A DNA stretch of 64,000 nt from Fictibacillus sp. BK138 (GTDB lineage Bacteria > Bacillota > Bacilli > Bacillales > Fictibacillaceae), in NCBI RefSeq assembly GCF_004216955.1, contig NZ_SGXL01000001.1:1235034-1299033 (forward strand), written 5' to 3'. The translations under genes and the position numbers were made by a program. Within the stretch, counting starts at the first letter, position 1; each line of letters opens with the position of its first letter. Under the pieces are notes generated by a model, which was given only the letters and a program-made list of their open reading frames with translations, was not told where the DNA came from and searched no databases. This document shows positions 9,110 through 19,714 of this stretch, piece after piece.

Positions 9110-10777
9110 ATGAACTGGACAGGGATAGCGTTAATCATTCAATTATTCTTTGGGATTATAATAGGTCTGTATTTTTGGAATTTGCTGCGAAACCAGCGGT
9201 CTCAAAAAGTTAGCGTAGATAAAGAATCAAGAAAAGAGATGGAACAACTAAGAAGGCTTAGATCAATCACACTTTCTGAACCATTGTCTGAGCGGGTGCG
9301 CCCAGGCAAATTCGAAGATATTATCGGGCAAGAAGATGGAATTAAAGCATTAAAAGCCGCATTATGCGGTCCTAATCCACAGCACGTGATCGTATATGGA
9401 CCACCTGGGGTTGGTAAGACTGCAGCAGCAAGATTGGTTCTTGAAGAAGCGAAAAGAAATAAAACATCTCCATTTCGTTCAACAGCAGTATTTGTTGAAT
9501 TAGACGCAACGACAGCGCGTTTTGATGAACGTGGAATTGCCGATCCTCTTATTGGTTCCGTTCATGACCCTATTTATCAAGGTGCAGGTGCAATGGGGCA
9601 AGCCGGGATACCGCAGCCTAAACAAGGTGCTGTTACAAATGCACATGGCGGTGTTTTGTTTATAGACGAGATAGGTGAACTGCATCCTATTCAGATGAAC
9701 AAACTATTGAAAGTATTAGAAGATCGCAAAGTATTTCTTGAAAGTGCCTATTATTCAGAAGAAAATGCAAACATACCGCACCATATCCATGATATTTTTC
9801 AAAACGGACTTCCCGCTGATTTTAGAATGATCGGTGCAACTACTCGTATGCCTGATGAAATTCCGCCTGCAATCCGTTCAAGATGTCTTGAAGTCTTTTT
9901 CAGAGAGCTCCAGCCCGCTGAAATCGAGCAGATCGCCAAACGTGCTGCAGACAAAATCCAGCTTGGTATCGATGAGGAATCACTAAAATATATGGCTCAA
10001 TACGCTAAAAACGGACGTGAGGCAGTAAATATGATTCAAATTGCTGCGGGATTAGCCATTACCGAAGAACGAAAGTGCATTACGAAAGGCGATGTTGAAT
10101 GGGTTACTCACTCAAGCAGAATGGCGCCAAGACCTGAGAGAAAGATCGGCAGTAAACCGAAAATTGGTTTAGTAAACGGACTGGCGGTATACGGTCCGAC
10201 AAGTGGTGCGCTTCTAGAAATAGAAACAACAGTGCTTCCAGCCAAGAAGCAAGGATCGATTACGATTACAGGAATTGCTGAAGAAGAGAGCATCGGCAAT
10301 CAGTCAAAATCCATTCGCAGAAAAAGTATGGCTAAAGGATCTGTGGAGAACGTTATTACCGTGCTTCGATTTATGGGTGTTGATGCCTCTATGTACGACA
10401 TTCATGTAAATTTCCCTGGAGGCGGTCCAGTAGATGGTCCATCAGCAGGTATTGCGATTGCTTCTTCCATCTATTCTGCAATCCATAAAGTACGTGTAGA
10501 TCATGAAGTAGCCATGACAGGTGAGATCAGTATTCATGGTAAAGTAAAACCAGTTGGCGGAGTAATGGCAAAGATATTAGCTGCCAAGGACGCTGGAGCG
10601 AAACGTGTGCTCATACCTTTTGAGAACAACCAAAAGATATTCGAGAGCATTGAAGATGTAGAAATCATTCCGGTAAAAAAACTCTCAGAAGTATTTCAAT
10701 ATGTGTTTTTAGATGATAGCTCTGAAGAATCAATTCCAGCTTCAGCCGCTTTAAATTCCCCTCCTTCTTCAGTTTAA
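9110..10777 (+). CDS. lonB: Membrane-anchored ATP-dependent protease LonB
   Basis: LonB is a Lon-family AAA+ serine protease, forespore-specific in B. subtilis. Residues ~5-26 form one transmembrane anchor (IALIIQLFFGIIIGLYFW). The AAA+ module follows with Walker [12 protein letters not shown] (~residue 100) and Walker B GVLFIDEIGEL. The C-terminal Lon protease domain has the Ser in GPVDGPSAGIA and the Lys in AKDAGAKRVLIP. It lacks the N-terminal substrate-binding domain of LonA. The 555-residue length is normal, and a candidate sigma F promoter lies just upstream. Confidence 0.96.
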   Translation: MNWTGIALIIQLFFGIIIGLYFWNLLRNQRSQKVSVDKESRKEMEQLRRLRSITLSEPLSERVRPGKFEDIIGQEDGIKALKAALCGPNPQHVIVYGPPGVGKTAAARLVLEEAKRNKTSPFRSTAVFVELDATTARFDERGIADPLIGSVHDPIYQGAGAMGQAGIPQPKQGAVTNAHGGVLFIDEIGELHPIQMNKLLKVLEDRKVFLESAYYSEENANIPHHIHDIFQNGLPADFRMIGATTRMPDEIPPAIRSRCLEVFFRELQPAEIEQIAKRAADKIQLGIDEESLKYMAQYAKNGREAVNMIQIAAGLAITEERKCITKGDVEWVTHSSRMAPRPERKIGSKPKIGLVNGLAVYGPTSGALLEIETTVLPAKKQGSITITGIAEEESIGNQSKSIRRKSMAKGSVENVITVLRFMGVDASMYDIHVNFPGGGPVDGPSAGIAIASSIYSAIHKVRVDHEVAMTGEISIHGKVKPVGGVMAKILAAKDAGAKRVLIPFENNQKIFESIEDVEIIPVKKLSEVFQYVFLDDSSEESIPASAALNSPPSSV

Positions 10778-10803
10778 GGAGAAGAAGGGGTTTCTTTTTT
10801 GTT
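10757..10803 (+). terminator. Terminator overlapping the lonB 3' end
   Basis: CCCCTCCTTCTTC inside the last lonB codons can pair, with one bulge, with GAAGAAGGGG after the stop; TTTCTTTTTT follows. It separates lonB from lonA. Confidence 0.75.
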
Positions 10804-10831
10804 TAATAAAAGTTTTCTGGATAGCAAACAT

Positions 10832-10860
10832 TAGACAAAGTTAAGCATTATCGGTAGAAT
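10832..10860 (+). promoter_or_regulatory. Candidate sigma A promoter of lonA
   Basis: TAGACA at 10832-10837, a 17-base spacer, then TAGAAT at 10855-10860, about 60 bases before the lonA start codon. Moderate match only. Confidence 0.45.
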
Positions 10861-10918
10861 TGTACAAAGACTATGCATATAAATAATGATTACACAGTAG
10901 TTTTCGGAGGTGTTTTTA

Positions 10919-13237
10919 ATGGGGGAAAAAAGAGTTCTTCCGCTCCTCCCTCTACGCGGATTGTTGGTCTATCCGACAATGGTGCTTCACTTGGATGTTG
11001 GAAGAGAAAAGTCGATTCAAGCACTTGAAAAAGTGATGCTCGATGACCAGATGATTTTTCTTTCAACTCAAAAGGAAGTTTCTATCGAAGATCCAGCTGA
11101 AGAGGAAATTTACAATGTCGGGACTTTATCAAAAGTCAATCAGATGCTTAAACTGCCTAATGGCACGATAAGAGTATTGGTAGAAGGTATTCAGCGTGGA
11201 AAAATTACTTCTTTTATGGATGAAAAGACACATGTTGAAGTGGAAATAGAGCTAACAGATGATGTCGAAGAGAAGGAAGCTGAAACGGAAGCGTTGATGC
11301 GAGCGGTTTTGGCGCAGTTTGAACAATACATAAACCTTTCTAAAAAAGTAACTCCTGAAACGCTGGCGTCTGTTCAAGATATAACCGAACCTGGCAGACT
11401 TGCTGATGTTATTTCTTCTCACCTTTCCTTAAAGATAAAAGAAAAGCAAAAGATTCTGGAAATCTTTAATGTTAAGGAAAGACTGGAACATTTACTGGCG
11501 CTTTTAAACAACGAAAAAGAAGTGCTGGGACTTGAAAAGAAAATTGGCCAGAGAGTTAAAAAGGCGATGGAAAAAACGCAAAAAGAGTATTATTTGCGTG
11601 AGCAGATGAAGGCCATTCAAAAAGAGCTTGGCGACAAAGAAGGCAAGGTAGGAGAGGTCAGTTCATTAAAAGAACGGATCGAAGCGTCTGATATGCCTGA
11701 AAATGTTATGGAGATTGCTAAGAAAGAATTAGACCGGTATGAAAAAATGCCTAATTCTTCTGCTGAAAGTTCGGTCATTCGTACTTATATAGAGTGGCTT
11801 GTTAACTTACCATGGAAACAAGAAACTGTAGATAATCTGGATATTCCACATGCAGAAACAGTTCTGAACGAAGATCATTATGGACTGGAAAAAGTGAAGG
11901 ATCGTGTTTTAGAGTATTTAGCTGTCCAAAAATTGACGAATTCATTAAAGGGCCCAATTCTGTGCCTTGTAGGTCCTCCAGGGGTTGGTAAAACTTCATT
12001 AGCGCGTTCAATTGCCCGTGCCATCGGCCGCAACTTTGTTAGAATCTCCTTAGGCGGAGTGAGGGATGAAGCTGAGATCAGAGGACACCGCAGAACGTAC
12101 GTAGGAGCTATGCCTGGCAGATTGATTCAAGGTATGAAGAAAGCTGGAACAGTAAATCCTGTGTTTTTGCTTGATGAGATCGATAAGATGTCGAGTGATT
12201 TTAGAGGTGACCCTTCTTCAGCAATGCTTGAAGTTCTGGACCCAGAGCAGAACAGCACGTTCAGCGATCACTACATCGAAGAGCCTTTTGATCTTTCAAA
12301 AGTTATGTTTGTGACGACTGCAAACTCACTTTCTACAATTCCTGGCCCGCTCTTAGACAGAATGGAAGTCATTTCGATTGCCGGATATACAGAAGTTGAA
12401 AAGCTTCATATCTCCAAAAATCATCTAATTCCTAAACAGTTAAAAGAACATGGTCTTAAAAAGAGCCAGATTCAATTCAAGGATGATTGTATTTTAAAGC
12501 TCGTACGTAACTACACACGTGAAGCGGGAGTGCGTAATCTAGAACGTCAGATTGCTGGTCTATGCAGAAAGGCTGCTAAACAGATTGTGTCGTCTGAAAA
12601 GAAAAAGGTCATCTTGTCCGCAAAAACAATAGAAGATTACCTTGGAAAACCTCGTTTCCGATATGGTCAGGCCGAACTGGAGGATCAGATTGGAGCAGCT
12701 ACAGGGCTAGCTTATACGACAGCAGGCGGGGATACACTGTCTATTGAAGTAGCTCTGTCTCCGGGGAAAGGCAAGCTTATTTTAACAGGTAAGCTAGGCG
12801 ATGTAATGAAAGAGTCTGCACAAGCAGCATTGAGCTATGTACGCACGAAAGTAGAAGAATTGGGGATTGCTCCAGACTTTTACGAAAAAACAGATATTCA
12901 TATTCATGTCCCAGAAGGTGCTACTCCAAAAGATGGTCCTTCTGCAGGGATTACAATCGCCACTGCCCTCGTTTCTGCCCTTACAAAGAGAGCGGTAAGA
13001 CGTGATGTTGGCATGACAGGCGAGATTACGCTAAGAGGGCGTGTTCTGCCTATTGGCGGTTTGAAAGAAAAATCTTTAAGCGCACACCGAGCGGGAATCA
13101 AGACGATCATTCTTCCAAAAGAGAATGAAAAGGATATTGAAGAGATTCCGGAGACTGTAAAAGAAGGTCTTTCATTTATTCTTGTCTCTCACTTGGATGA
13201 AGTCTTAAAAGTAGCATTAGCAGGTGATGAAAAGTGA
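10919..13237 (+). CDS. lonA: ATP-dependent protease Lon (LonA)
   Basis: Soluble homo-hexameric AAA+ protease for misfolded and regulatory proteins. Domain order in the 772 residues: N-terminal substrate-binding domain ([23 protein letters not shown]), a coiled-coil-rich linker (~190-260), AAA+ with Walker [12 protein letters not shown] (~350) and Walker [11 protein letters not shown], and a protease domain with the catalytic Ser in [10 protein letters not shown] and a downstream Lys ([14 protein letters not shown]). The ATG at 10919 sits 7 bases after CGGAGGTG; the in-frame GTG at 10910 lies inside that site. engB starts inside its stop codon. Confidence 0.97.
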   Translation: MGEKRVLPLLPLRGLLVYPTMVLHLDVGREKSIQALEKVMLDDQMIFLSTQKEVSIEDPAEEEIYNVGTLSKVNQMLKLPNGTIRVLVEGIQRGKITSFMDEKTHVEVEIELTDDVEEKEAETEALMRAVLAQFEQYINLSKKVTPETLASVQDITEPGRLADVISSHLSLKIKEKQKILEIFNVKERLEHLLALLNNEKEVLGLEKKIGQRVKKAMEKTQKEYYLREQMKAIQKELGDKEGKVGEVSSLKERIEASDMPENVMEIAKKELDRYEKMPNSSAESSVIRTYIEWLVNLPWKQETVDNLDIPHAETVLNEDHYGLEKVKDRVLEYLAVQKLTNSLKGPILCLVGPPGVGKTSLARSIARAIGRNFVRISLGGVRDEAEIRGHRRTYVGAMPGRLIQGMKKAGTVNPVFLLDEIDKMSSDFRGDPSSAMLEVLDPEQNSTFSDHYIEEPFDLSKVMFVTTANSLSTIPGPLLDRMEVISIAGYTEVEKLHISKNHLIPKQLKEHGLKKSQIQFKDDCILKLVRNYTREAGVRNLERQIAGLCRKAAKQIVSSEKKKVILSAKTIEDYLGKPRFRYGQAELEDQIGAATGLAYTTAGGDTLSIEVALSPGKGKLILTGKLGDVMKESAQAALSYVRTKVEELGIAPDFYEKTDIHIHVPEGATPKDGPSAGITIATALVSALTKRAVRRDVGMTGEITLRGRVLPIGGLKEKSLSAHRAGIKTIILPKENEKDIEEIPETVKEGLSFILVSHLDEVLKVALAGDEK

Positions 13238-13821
13238 AAGTAAATACAGCAGAGATAGTCATATCAGCGGTAGGTCCTAAGCAATATCCGGAAGGCAATC
13301 TTCCGGAAATTGCATTGGCAGGCCGTTCAAACGTAGGGAAATCTTCCTTTATCAATAAAATGATCCACCGTAAAAATTTGGCGCGTACTTCTTCAAAACC
13401 GGGAAAAACGCAAACTCTTAATTTTTATATATTAAATGAAAGTTTTTATTTTGTAGATGTGCCAGGCTACGGATTTGCTAAAGTTTCTAAGACAGAAAGA
13501 GAAGCCTGGGGCAAGATGATCGAACAATATCTTGTTGAGAGGGATCAGCTGAAAGCCGTTGTTCAGCTTGTTGATCTCAGACATCCTCCTTCAAAGGATG
13601 ATTGTTTGATGTATGATTGGCTAAAATATCACGAACTGCCCGTTATCGTTGTGGCTACAAAAAGTGATAAGATTCCAAAAGGAAAATGGGATAAGCACAA
13701 AAAGGTAGTAAAAGAAACTTTAAACATGGATCCTACCGACAAGATCGTTCTTTTCTCTTCTGAAACAGGACACGGGAAAGACGAAGCTTGGGGAGTTCTG
13801 AATTCTTATTTAACAAAATAA
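13234..13821 (+). CDS. engB: Ribosome-biogenesis GTPase EngB/YsxC
   Basis: EngB (YsxC) is an essential GTPase needed for late assembly of the 50S subunit. G motifs are all visible in 195 residues: G1 GRSNVGKSS (~30), G3 DVPGYGFA, G4 TKSDK and a G5-like SSETG. It starts with GTG, overlapping the lonA stop by 4 bases (coupled translation), the lonA-ysxC arrangement known from B. subtilis. A MITE-like repeat begins three bases after its stop codon. Confidence 0.97.
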   Translation: MKVNTAEIVISAVGPKQYPEGNLPEIALAGRSNVGKSSFINKMIHRKNLARTSSKPGKTQTLNFYILNESFYFVDVPGYGFAKVSKTEREAWGKMIEQYLVERDQLKAVVQLVDLRHPPSKDDCLMYDWLKYHELPVIVVATKSDKIPKGKWDKHKKVVKETLNMDPTDKIVLFSSETGHGKDEAWGVLNSYLTK

Positions 13822-13823
13822 AA

Positions 13824-14039
13824 GGCTGTTTTCGTAAACTTTGTTGGTATTGGAAGTGGTTGATTTCCGTTCCAGGTGCTCGCTTTCCGCGGGGCAGGCG
13901 GTGAGCCACATTTATACGTTTCACTCTTAAGTGTCTCACCTGCCCGCCTGTCCCGCAGGAGTCTCGCACCTTACACTCCAATCAACTGTCATAGAAGAAA
14001 AAATCAGGTTTGAAAACAACAATCTTTTAGAAAAGAGCC
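13824..14039 (+). repeat. MITE-like long-palindrome repeat, copy 1 (full)
   Basis: A 216-bp element with 23-bp imperfect terminal inverted repeats (GGCTGTTTTCGTAAAC... at the left; reverse complement GGCTCTTTTCTAAAAG... at the right, about 18 of 23 matching). It holds the conserved box CGCTTTCCGCGGGGC then GGCGGTGAG, and inside the other arm CTCACCTG, TCCCGCAGGAGTC and ACTCCAATCAAC. The two arms pair along most of their length, so the element is one large imperfect hairpin. No ORF of interest. It directly follows engB. Confidence 0.85.
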
Positions 14040-14044
14040 CAAGA

Positions 14045-14090
14045 AAAAAAGCAGTGTTCAAAATTGAACACTGCTTTTATTTTTTCTTGA
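14045..14090. terminator. Terminator of the 14.1 kb minus-strand gene (works both ways)
   Basis: AAAAGCAGTGTTCA / TGAACACTGCTTTT with an AAAT loop is flanked by A-rich sequence on one side and T-rich on the other. It overlaps the stop codon of the minus-strand membrane gene and can also stop read-through from lonA-engB. Confidence 0.88.
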
Positions 14091-14553
14091 AAAATATGAA
14101 ATAGGCTCCTAGAACCATAAGGATGATCGGCCAGAAATTTTCTCCTTTTGCAAATATATTCTCTACTGAAGGGGTATTATTGCTAAAAAAGATAAGCCAA
14201 AGTGACAAACTAGTTAACAATAGTCCAGGAATGAGACCGTCTTTCGCCTTTTTATATTGAATTAAGAATGCGATCCCCGTAAGCAATGTTATCAATTGCA
14301 GCGGTTCCGGCCAGGAAGGAATTCTTGAAACAGCATGAAAATGGATGCCGAGTCCTGTAAGGAAAACACCTGAAAACAGATTTGCTGAATCTTTTCCTGA
14401 CCCTGCTTGCATAAGGAGTGCCAGCCCTATAATGAGGATCAATGTTGGCCATGTTAGGTAAGGCTGAATCATTTCAATGTTCATCTGCATTGCAAAAAAG
14501 AATAAACCGATACCGATCAAAATAAACCCGCTGAATTTGCTCTGTTGTTTCAT
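14077..14553 (-). CDS. Small membrane protein with LiaI/LiaF-like (DUF5668-type) segments
   Basis: A 158-residue hydrophobic protein with about six predicted transmembrane stretches. The N-terminal FSGFILIGIGLFFFA...WPTLILIIGLALLM and C-terminal FWPIILMVLGAYFIFF segments each look like the small LiaI/LiaF-type two-helix unit. It ends in KKK. It lies between engB and hemA, the place of ysxD in B. subtilis, but I cannot confirm orthology from sequence alone. It is one of few minus-strand genes here. Function unknown; a membrane-stress or structural role is only a guess. TAAGTCCTCC upstream on the + strand gives a GGAGGAC binding site. Confidence 0.75.
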   Translation of the reverse strand: MKQQSKFSGFILIGIGLFFFAMQMNIEMIQPYLTWPTLILIIGLALLMQAGSGKDSANLFSGVFLTGLGIHFHAVSRIPSWPEPLQLITLLTGIAFLIQYKKAKDGLIPGLLLTSLSLWLIFFSNNTPSVENIFAKGENFWPIILMVLGAYFIFFKKK

Positions 14554-14739
14554 AAGTCCTCCAATATTGCGTATAACCTTTGCTAATTTGGTCGAAATTT
14601 GTTATTTTAAATAATGGTGCTAAGTATTAGAAATTCAGGAAATCCTAAGACAGTTACATACCTTGAAATTAATAACCCTATCATAGCATAAACGTTTAAA
14701 TTCTGTTCACAATATACCGGCAATTTGTATTTTTGTCCA

Positions 14740-14748
14740 TGGTATAAT
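14740..14748 (+). promoter_or_regulatory. Extended -10 promoter of the hemA operon
   Basis: TGGTATAAT (TATAAT at 14743-14748), an extended -10, lies 36 bases before the hemA ATG. No good -35 is visible at 17 bases. Confidence 0.55.
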
Positions 14749-14784
14749 GAACACAGAGAATATACATAAAAAGGAGGTGAGCGC

Positions 14785-16152
14785 ATGCATATCTTAGTGG
14801 TAGGACTTAATTACAAAACGGCTCCCGTGGAAATTAGGGAAAAAGTTGCGTTTCAGCCCGCTGAAATACAAGATGCGATCTCTTTACTCCGCAAACAAAA
14901 AAGTATACTTGAATGTGTAATCGTTTCTACATGTAACCGTACTGAAATCTATGCGGTTACTGATCAGCTTCATACAGGAAGATATTATATTAAATCGTTT
15001 TTAGCAGATTGGTTTAATATTGAAAAAGAGGAACTTTCTCCTTTTTTAAGTATAAGAGACGGAGAAGCAGCTGTAGAGCATTTATTCCGTGTATCAGCTG
15101 GTTTGGATTCAATGGTTATCGGAGAGACTCAAATTCTCGGTCAAGTAAAAGACAGTTTTCTTGAATCACAAAAGCTGCAGGCTACAGGAACCATCTTTAA
15201 TAAATTAATGAAACAAGCCATTACCTTTGCGAAAAAGTGCCATTCCGAAACTGATATTGGCGAAAATGCGGTTTCAGTCAGCTACGCAGCTGTAGAACTT
15301 GCAAAGAAAATTTTTGGCGGACTGCAGAATAAGACGATACTGATCGTTGGGGCAGGGAAAATGGGCGAGTTAACAGCCAAGCACCTTCATGCCAGCGGCG
15401 GTAATGAAGTGTTGGTGATTAACCGCACATTCGAAAAAGCAAAAGAAGTAGCAGAAAAGTTCCATGGTGTCGCTCACCCTTTTAACGATTTAGAGAAACT
15501 CCTTGTAAAAGCGGATATTGTGATCTCATCCACAGGAGCAAGTGATTTTGTTATCACAAAAGAAATGGCTGCGCCAGCAATCAAGAAACGAAAAGGGCTT
15601 CCGTTGTTCATGGTGGACATTGCGGTTCCGAGAGATTTAGATCCTGCATTGCATGATTTGGACAGCGTTTTCTTATACGATATTGATGATTTAGAAGGTA
15701 TCGTTGAATCAAACCTAGCAGAGCGCAAAAAAGAAGCGGAAAAGATCGAGATTCTGATTGAATCAGAAATCGTTGATTTTCAATCCTGGATCTCAATGCT
15801 TGGTGTAGTACCTTTAATTTCTGCTCTTCGTGAAAAAGCATTGAACATTCAAGCTGAAACGATGCAGAGTATTGAACGTAAAATGCCCGATTTAACAGAT
15901 CGAGAGAAAAAGATTCTAAGCAAACATACAAAGAGTATAGTAAACCAGCTTTTGCGTGATCCTGTTACAAGAGCTAAAGAAATAGCTGGACAAGCTGATG
16001 CAGAAGAACAGCTGCAGTTATTTACTGAGATTTTCGCATTGGAAGATTATTTGGATAAACAAAAGCAGTTGGAAACAGGTTTTGCTGCAAACCGGGAAGA
16101 CAAAGCATCATTAGCTGATGAGGCTGTCAATCCTTTTACGGCAAGAACATAA
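14785..16152 (+). CDS. hemA: Glutamyl-tRNA reductase
   Basis: HemA reduces glutamyl-tRNA(Glu) to glutamate-1-semialdehyde, the first committed step of tetrapyrrole synthesis. The 455-residue product has the catalytic Cys in STCNRTEIY (~residue 50), the [17 protein letters not shown] signature, an NADPH-binding Rossmann fold ([14 protein letters not shown]) and a C-terminal helical dimerisation domain. AAGGAGGTGAG precedes the ATG. It is the first gene of hemAXCDBL. Confidence 0.97.
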   Translation: MHILVVGLNYKTAPVEIREKVAFQPAEIQDAISLLRKQKSILECVIVSTCNRTEIYAVTDQLHTGRYYIKSFLADWFNIEKEELSPFLSIRDGEAAVEHLFRVSAGLDSMVIGETQILGQVKDSFLESQKLQATGTIFNKLMKQAITFAKKCHSETDIGENAVSVSYAAVELAKKIFGGLQNKTILIVGAGKMGELTAKHLHASGGNEVLVINRTFEKAKEVAEKFHGVAHPFNDLEKLLVKADIVISSTGASDFVITKEMAAPAIKKRKGLPLFMVDIAVPRDLDPALHDLDSVFLYDIDDLEGIVESNLAERKKEAEKIEILIESEIVDFQSWISMLGVVPLISALREKALNIQAETMQSIERKMPDLTDREKKILSKHTKSIVNQLLRDPVTRAKEIAGQADAEEQLQLFTEIFALEDYLDKQKQLETGFAANREDKASLADEAVNPFTART

Positions 16153-16190
16153 TTTATTGTTTCCCTCGGGCTCATGGAGTGTGAGCAAAA

Positions 16191-17009
16191 ATGAATTGGA
16201 TATATGATCTTACAATTGTCTTATATGCATTAAGCATCACGGGCTATTTTATAGATTTTCTTCAAAACAACCGGAAAGCGAACCAGTTTGCTTTCTGGTT
16301 GCTTTCTATTGTCTGGGTGCTGCAAACGGTCTTCTTTGTGTTACGGATGCTGGAAGATCAGCGGTTTCCAATCTTAACACCGTCAGAAGGCCTGTTTTTT
16401 TATGCTTGGATACTTGTTACATTTTCTGTTGTAATGAGTAAGTTTTTCAGAGTGGACTTCCTTGTGTTTTTTACGAACATACTTGGATTCTTGCTTGTTT
16501 CTATCCATTTATTTGCACCAACTGGACAAGCAAGCGCTGTTATTGAAAAACAGCTCATTTCAGAACTATTAATCATTCATATCACGATGGCTTTTATATC
16601 ATATGGAGCTTTCTCTTTATCTTTTATTTTTTCTTTTATGTATTTAATTCAGCACAGCATGCTTAAAAAGAAAAAATGGAGTAAACGGCTGCAGCGTTTC
16701 GGGAGTCTTTCTTATCTCGAAAAGCTTTCGTTCCGTTTAAATACAGTGGGTGTCCCGCTGCTGCTGCTTAGTTTAATATTAGGTGTGATATGGGCATTCT
16801 GGAAGATAAATGACTTTACACTTCTCGATGTGAAAGTTATCTCATCTTTTATTGTACTTTTGGTTTACAGCACTTATTTATATCAAAAAGTAGCCAGAGG
16901 TGTTCAAGGTAAGACCCTAGCTCTCTGGAACACAGCAGCATTTCTGGTAGTCCTTATTAATTACTTTTTAGCATCTACATTTACTGAGTTTCATCTTTGG
17001 TATAAGTAA
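16191..17009 (+). CDS. hemX: HemX, membrane protein of the hem operon (CcsA-like)
   Basis: A polytopic membrane protein of the cytochrome c assembly (CcsA/ResC) superfamily with about eight predicted transmembrane helices in 272 residues. HemX in B. subtilis lowers the amount of HemA. Seen: the hydrophobic N-terminus (WIYDLTIVLYALSITGYFIDF), the ILTPSEGLFFYAW stretch and a central HITMAFISYGAFSLSFIFSF segment, where CcsA-type proteins carry a haem-ligating histidine. It lies 38 bases after hemA and 20 before hemC, in one operon. Confidence 0.9.
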   Translation: MNWIYDLTIVLYALSITGYFIDFLQNNRKANQFAFWLLSIVWVLQTVFFVLRMLEDQRFPILTPSEGLFFYAWILVTFSVVMSKFFRVDFLVFFTNILGFLLVSIHLFAPTGQASAVIEKQLISELLIIHITMAFISYGAFSLSFIFSFMYLIQHSMLKKKKWSKRLQRFGSLSYLEKLSFRLNTVGVPLLLLSLILGVIWAFWKINDFTLLDVKVISSFIVLLVYSTYLYQKVARGVQGKTLALWNTAAFLVVLINYFLASTFTEFHLWYK

Positions 17010-17029
17010 AGAGATAGGAGTTTTATAAA

Positions 17030-17959
17030 ATGAGAAAAATAATAGTAGGTTCAAGGAGAAGTAAACTCGCACTAACTCAGACGAACTGGGTAATCGACCA
17101 GTTAAAGAAGGCCGGCCTTCCTTTTGAGTTTGAAGTGAAAGAGATTGTAACAAAAGGTGATGTCATCTTAAACGTAACCCTATCTAAAGTAGGCGGAAAA
17201 GGCCTTTTTGTTAAAGAAATTGAGCAGGCTATGTTAGATAAAGAGATTGATATCGCAGTCCATAGTATGAAGGATATGCCAGCTGCGCTTCCAGAAGGTC
17301 TGGAGATCGCTTGTACGCCTAAACGTGTAGATCCGCGAGATGCTCTTATTTCTGAAAAATACTCCTCTTTACGTGATTTGCCAGAGGGAGCAGTTGTTGG
17401 GACAAGTTCGTTAAGAAGAGCGGCACAGCTTTTACATACCCGTCCTGATTTATCTATTAAATCCATTCGGGGAAATATTGATACTCGATTGGAAAAGCTG
17501 AAATCCGGAGAGTTTGATGCTATTATTCTTGCTGCTGCTGGATTAGAGAGAATGGGCTGGTCAAAGGATGTTGTAACCGAGTTTTTGGATACAGATCTTT
17601 GTTTGCCTGCAGTAGGACAAGGGTCGCTGGCGATTGAATGCAGAAGCGATGACGATGAAGTAAAAGAGTTGTTAGCTACTTTAAATGATTCGTATACGTT
17701 TCAGACTGTTCTTGCGGAGCGTGCCTTCTTAGATACTTTAGAAGGCGGCTGCCAAGTACCTATCGCTGCATACGCAACTTTAACCAACGATGAGGTAACG
17801 TTAACAGGGCTAGTCGCAGACCCATCAGGGAAAAAAGTATTAAAAGAAATGAAAACAGGAAAAGATCCTCATCAAGTAGGGGTTGCACTCGCTCAGGAAT
17901 TAAAAGAAAGCGGTGCAAAAAAGATTCTTGATGATGTGAAAGAGGAACTGGACATCTAA
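17030..17959 (+). CDS. hemC: Porphobilinogen deaminase (hydroxymethylbilane synthase)
   Basis: HemC joins four porphobilinogens into hydroxymethylbilane. It shows the N-terminal [12 protein letters not shown], the [14 protein letters not shown] loop, the arginines of [11 protein letters not shown] and [13 protein letters not shown] that bind the polypyrrole, and the cofactor-bearing cysteine in [12 protein letters not shown] (~residue 240). Length (309) is normal. Its stop codon shares one base with the start of hemD. Confidence 0.98.
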   Translation: MRKIIVGSRRSKLALTQTNWVIDQLKKAGLPFEFEVKEIVTKGDVILNVTLSKVGGKGLFVKEIEQAMLDKEIDIAVHSMKDMPAALPEGLEIACTPKRVDPRDALISEKYSSLRDLPEGAVVGTSSLRRAAQLLHTRPDLSIKSIRGNIDTRLEKLKSGEFDAIILAAAGLERMGWSKDVVTEFLDTDLCLPAVGQGSLAIECRSDDDEVKELLATLNDSYTFQTVLAERAFLDTLEGGCQVPIAAYATLTNDEVTLTGLVADPSGKKVLKEMKTGKDPHQVGVALAQELKESGAKKILDDVKEELDI

Positions 17960-18720
17960 TGAAAACACAAGAAGGTCCATTAGCAGGTAAAACTGTACTT
18001 GTTACCCGGCCTAAAGAGCAAGCAGATTCATTACTAACACTAATTAAAGAAGAAGGGGGCATACCGCTCCCTTTTCCGGTTGTGACAATAACAGGAACGG
18101 ATAAAGAGTTAGTTGAGTTTTCGATCCATCCCATTTCCCGCTTTAAGTGGATTATTTTCACCAGCAAGAATGGTGTTGATCATTTTTTTAGCTTCATCAA
18201 AGAGAATGAATTATCGTTTGACCGTCACAAATTTGCTGCAGTTGGAGAAAAAACTGCGCAAGCGATGAAGGAGCGGGGAATCAAGTCCATCCTTGTTCCA
18301 AACCGTTATGATGCTGAAGCGCTTGTTGAACTTCTAAAAAAAGAAATAAATGTTGGAGAAAAGGTGCTTTTTCCAAAAGGAAGTCTTGCTCCTTCTTACA
18401 TTAAAGGACAATTAAAAGATAAAGCAGAAGTGGAAGAACTAGTTGTATACGAAACAAAACCCGCTGAGGACCTTGACTGGGATATTGTCCTAAAAGCAGA
18501 TTGCTTCTTTTTCTTAAGTCCTTCTGCAGTCTCATTTATGACTGCGTATTTTGAAAAGAAACAAAAAAGCAGGATTTTGAAAACCCCTGCTTTTTGTATT
18601 GGGCCGACCACAAAACAAGCAGCTCTCGAGAAAGGGTTCCAACATGTTTTAATGCCTGAAAGATATACAGCTGAGGACATGGTGAAACTTGCTGCAAATT
18701 ATTTCCAAGGAGGAAGCTAA
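17959..18720 (+). CDS. hemD: Uroporphyrinogen-III synthase
   Basis: HemD cyclises hydroxymethylbilane to uroporphyrinogen III with inversion of ring D. The 253-residue sequence is weakly conserved, as usual for the family, but has [13 protein letters not shown] at the N-terminus, [24 protein letters not shown] and the C-terminal [21 protein letters not shown] overlap with hemC points to coupled translation. The hemB binding site lies in its last codons. Confidence 0.95.
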   Translation: MKTQEGPLAGKTVLVTRPKEQADSLLTLIKEEGGIPLPFPVVTITGTDKELVEFSIHPISRFKWIIFTSKNGVDHFFSFIKENELSFDRHKFAAVGEKTAQAMKERGIKSILVPNRYDAEALVELLKKEINVGEKVLFPKGSLAPSYIKGQLKDKAEVEELVVYETKPAEDLDWDIVLKADCFFFLSPSAVSFMTAYFEKKQKSRILKTPAFCIGPTTKQAALEKGFQHVLMPERYTAEDMVKLAANYFQGGS

Positions 18721-18721
18721 T

Positions 18722-19696
18722 ATGAATTTCCAGCGTCATCGCCGTTTAAGAAGAACTGCTTCAATGCGTTCACTAGTACGTGAAACACATTTGCATGTAT
18801 CTGATTTTATTTATCCATTATTTTTTGTCGAAGGTGAGAATGTTAAGAAAGAAGTCCCTTCTATGCCAGGCGTTTATCATCTTTCACTCGATTTATTAGA
18901 AGAAGAAATTAAAGAAGTAGAAAACCTGGGTATTCAATCCATTATTGTTTTCGGTGTACCTGGTGAGAAGGATGAATGCGGTAGTTCTGCTTATGACCAT
19001 AACGGAATCGTACAAAAAGCCATTCGTCAGATTAAAGAGATCGCCCCCTCTCTAACAGTAATCGCCGATACTTGTCTTTGTCAGTTTACAGATCATGGTC
19101 ATTGCGGTGTTATTGAGAACGGTTATGTACTTAACGACGAAACACTTAAACTATTGGCAAAAACTGCAGTTTCTCAAGCTGAAGCAGGAGCTGATATTAT
19201 AGCCCCTTCTAATATGATGGACGGTTTTGTAGCAGCGATCAGACAAGGATTGGACGAAGCCGGTTTTTCGGAAATTCCGATTATGTCTTATGCAGTAAAG
19301 TATGCTTCATCATTTTACGGTCCATTTCGTGATGCTGCACACAGCACACCGCAGTTTGGTGACAGAAAAACCTATCAGATGGATCCGGCAAACCGTCTGG
19401 AAGCTCTTCGTGAGGCAGAGTCTGACATTGCTGAAGGTGCAGACTTCTTGATGGTAAAACCAGCTCTTTCGTATTTGGACATTCTTCGTGAATTAAAGGA
19501 TAGATATCCACTTCCGCTTGTTGCTTATAACGTGAGCGGGGAATACTCGATGATTAAAGCAGCGGCCATAAATGGATGGGTAGATGAAAAAAGTATCGTC
19601 CTAGAAAAATTAATTTCTATGAAAAGAGCTGGAGCTGATCTCATCATCACATATTTTGCTAAAGATGCGGCAAGATGGCTGAAGGATAACCGATAA
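18722..19696 (+). CDS. hemB: Delta-aminolevulinic acid dehydratase (porphobilinogen synthase)
   Basis: HemB condenses two 5-aminolevulinates to porphobilinogen. Seen: the zinc cysteines in [14 protein letters not shown], the Schiff-base lysines in [15 protein letters not shown] and [10 protein letters not shown]. The longer open frame starting at 18689 is rejected: AAGGAGG at 18707-18713 sits 8 bases before the ATG at 18722, and the protein from there ([16 protein letters not shown]) matches the family N-terminus. That gives 324 residues. Confidence 0.98.
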   Translation: MNFQRHRRLRRTASMRSLVRETHLHVSDFIYPLFFVEGENVKKEVPSMPGVYHLSLDLLEEEIKEVENLGIQSIIVFGVPGEKDECGSSAYDHNGIVQKAIRQIKEIAPSLTVIADTCLCQFTDHGHCGVIENGYVLNDETLKLLAKTAVSQAEAGADIIAPSNMMDGFVAAIRQGLDEAGFSEIPIMSYAVKYASSFYGPFRDAAHSTPQFGDRKTYQMDPANRLEALREAESDIAEGADFLMVKPALSYLDILRELKDRYPLPLVAYNVSGEYSMIKAAAINGWVDEKSIVLEKLISMKRAGADLIITYFAKDAARWLKDNR

Positions 19697-19714
19697 AAAA
19701 GAGAGGGTGTCAGT

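Noticed and set aside
18689-18721. 11-residue extension of HemB
   Set aside because: The ATG at 18722 has the AAGGAGG at the right distance and the extension lies over the end of hemD.
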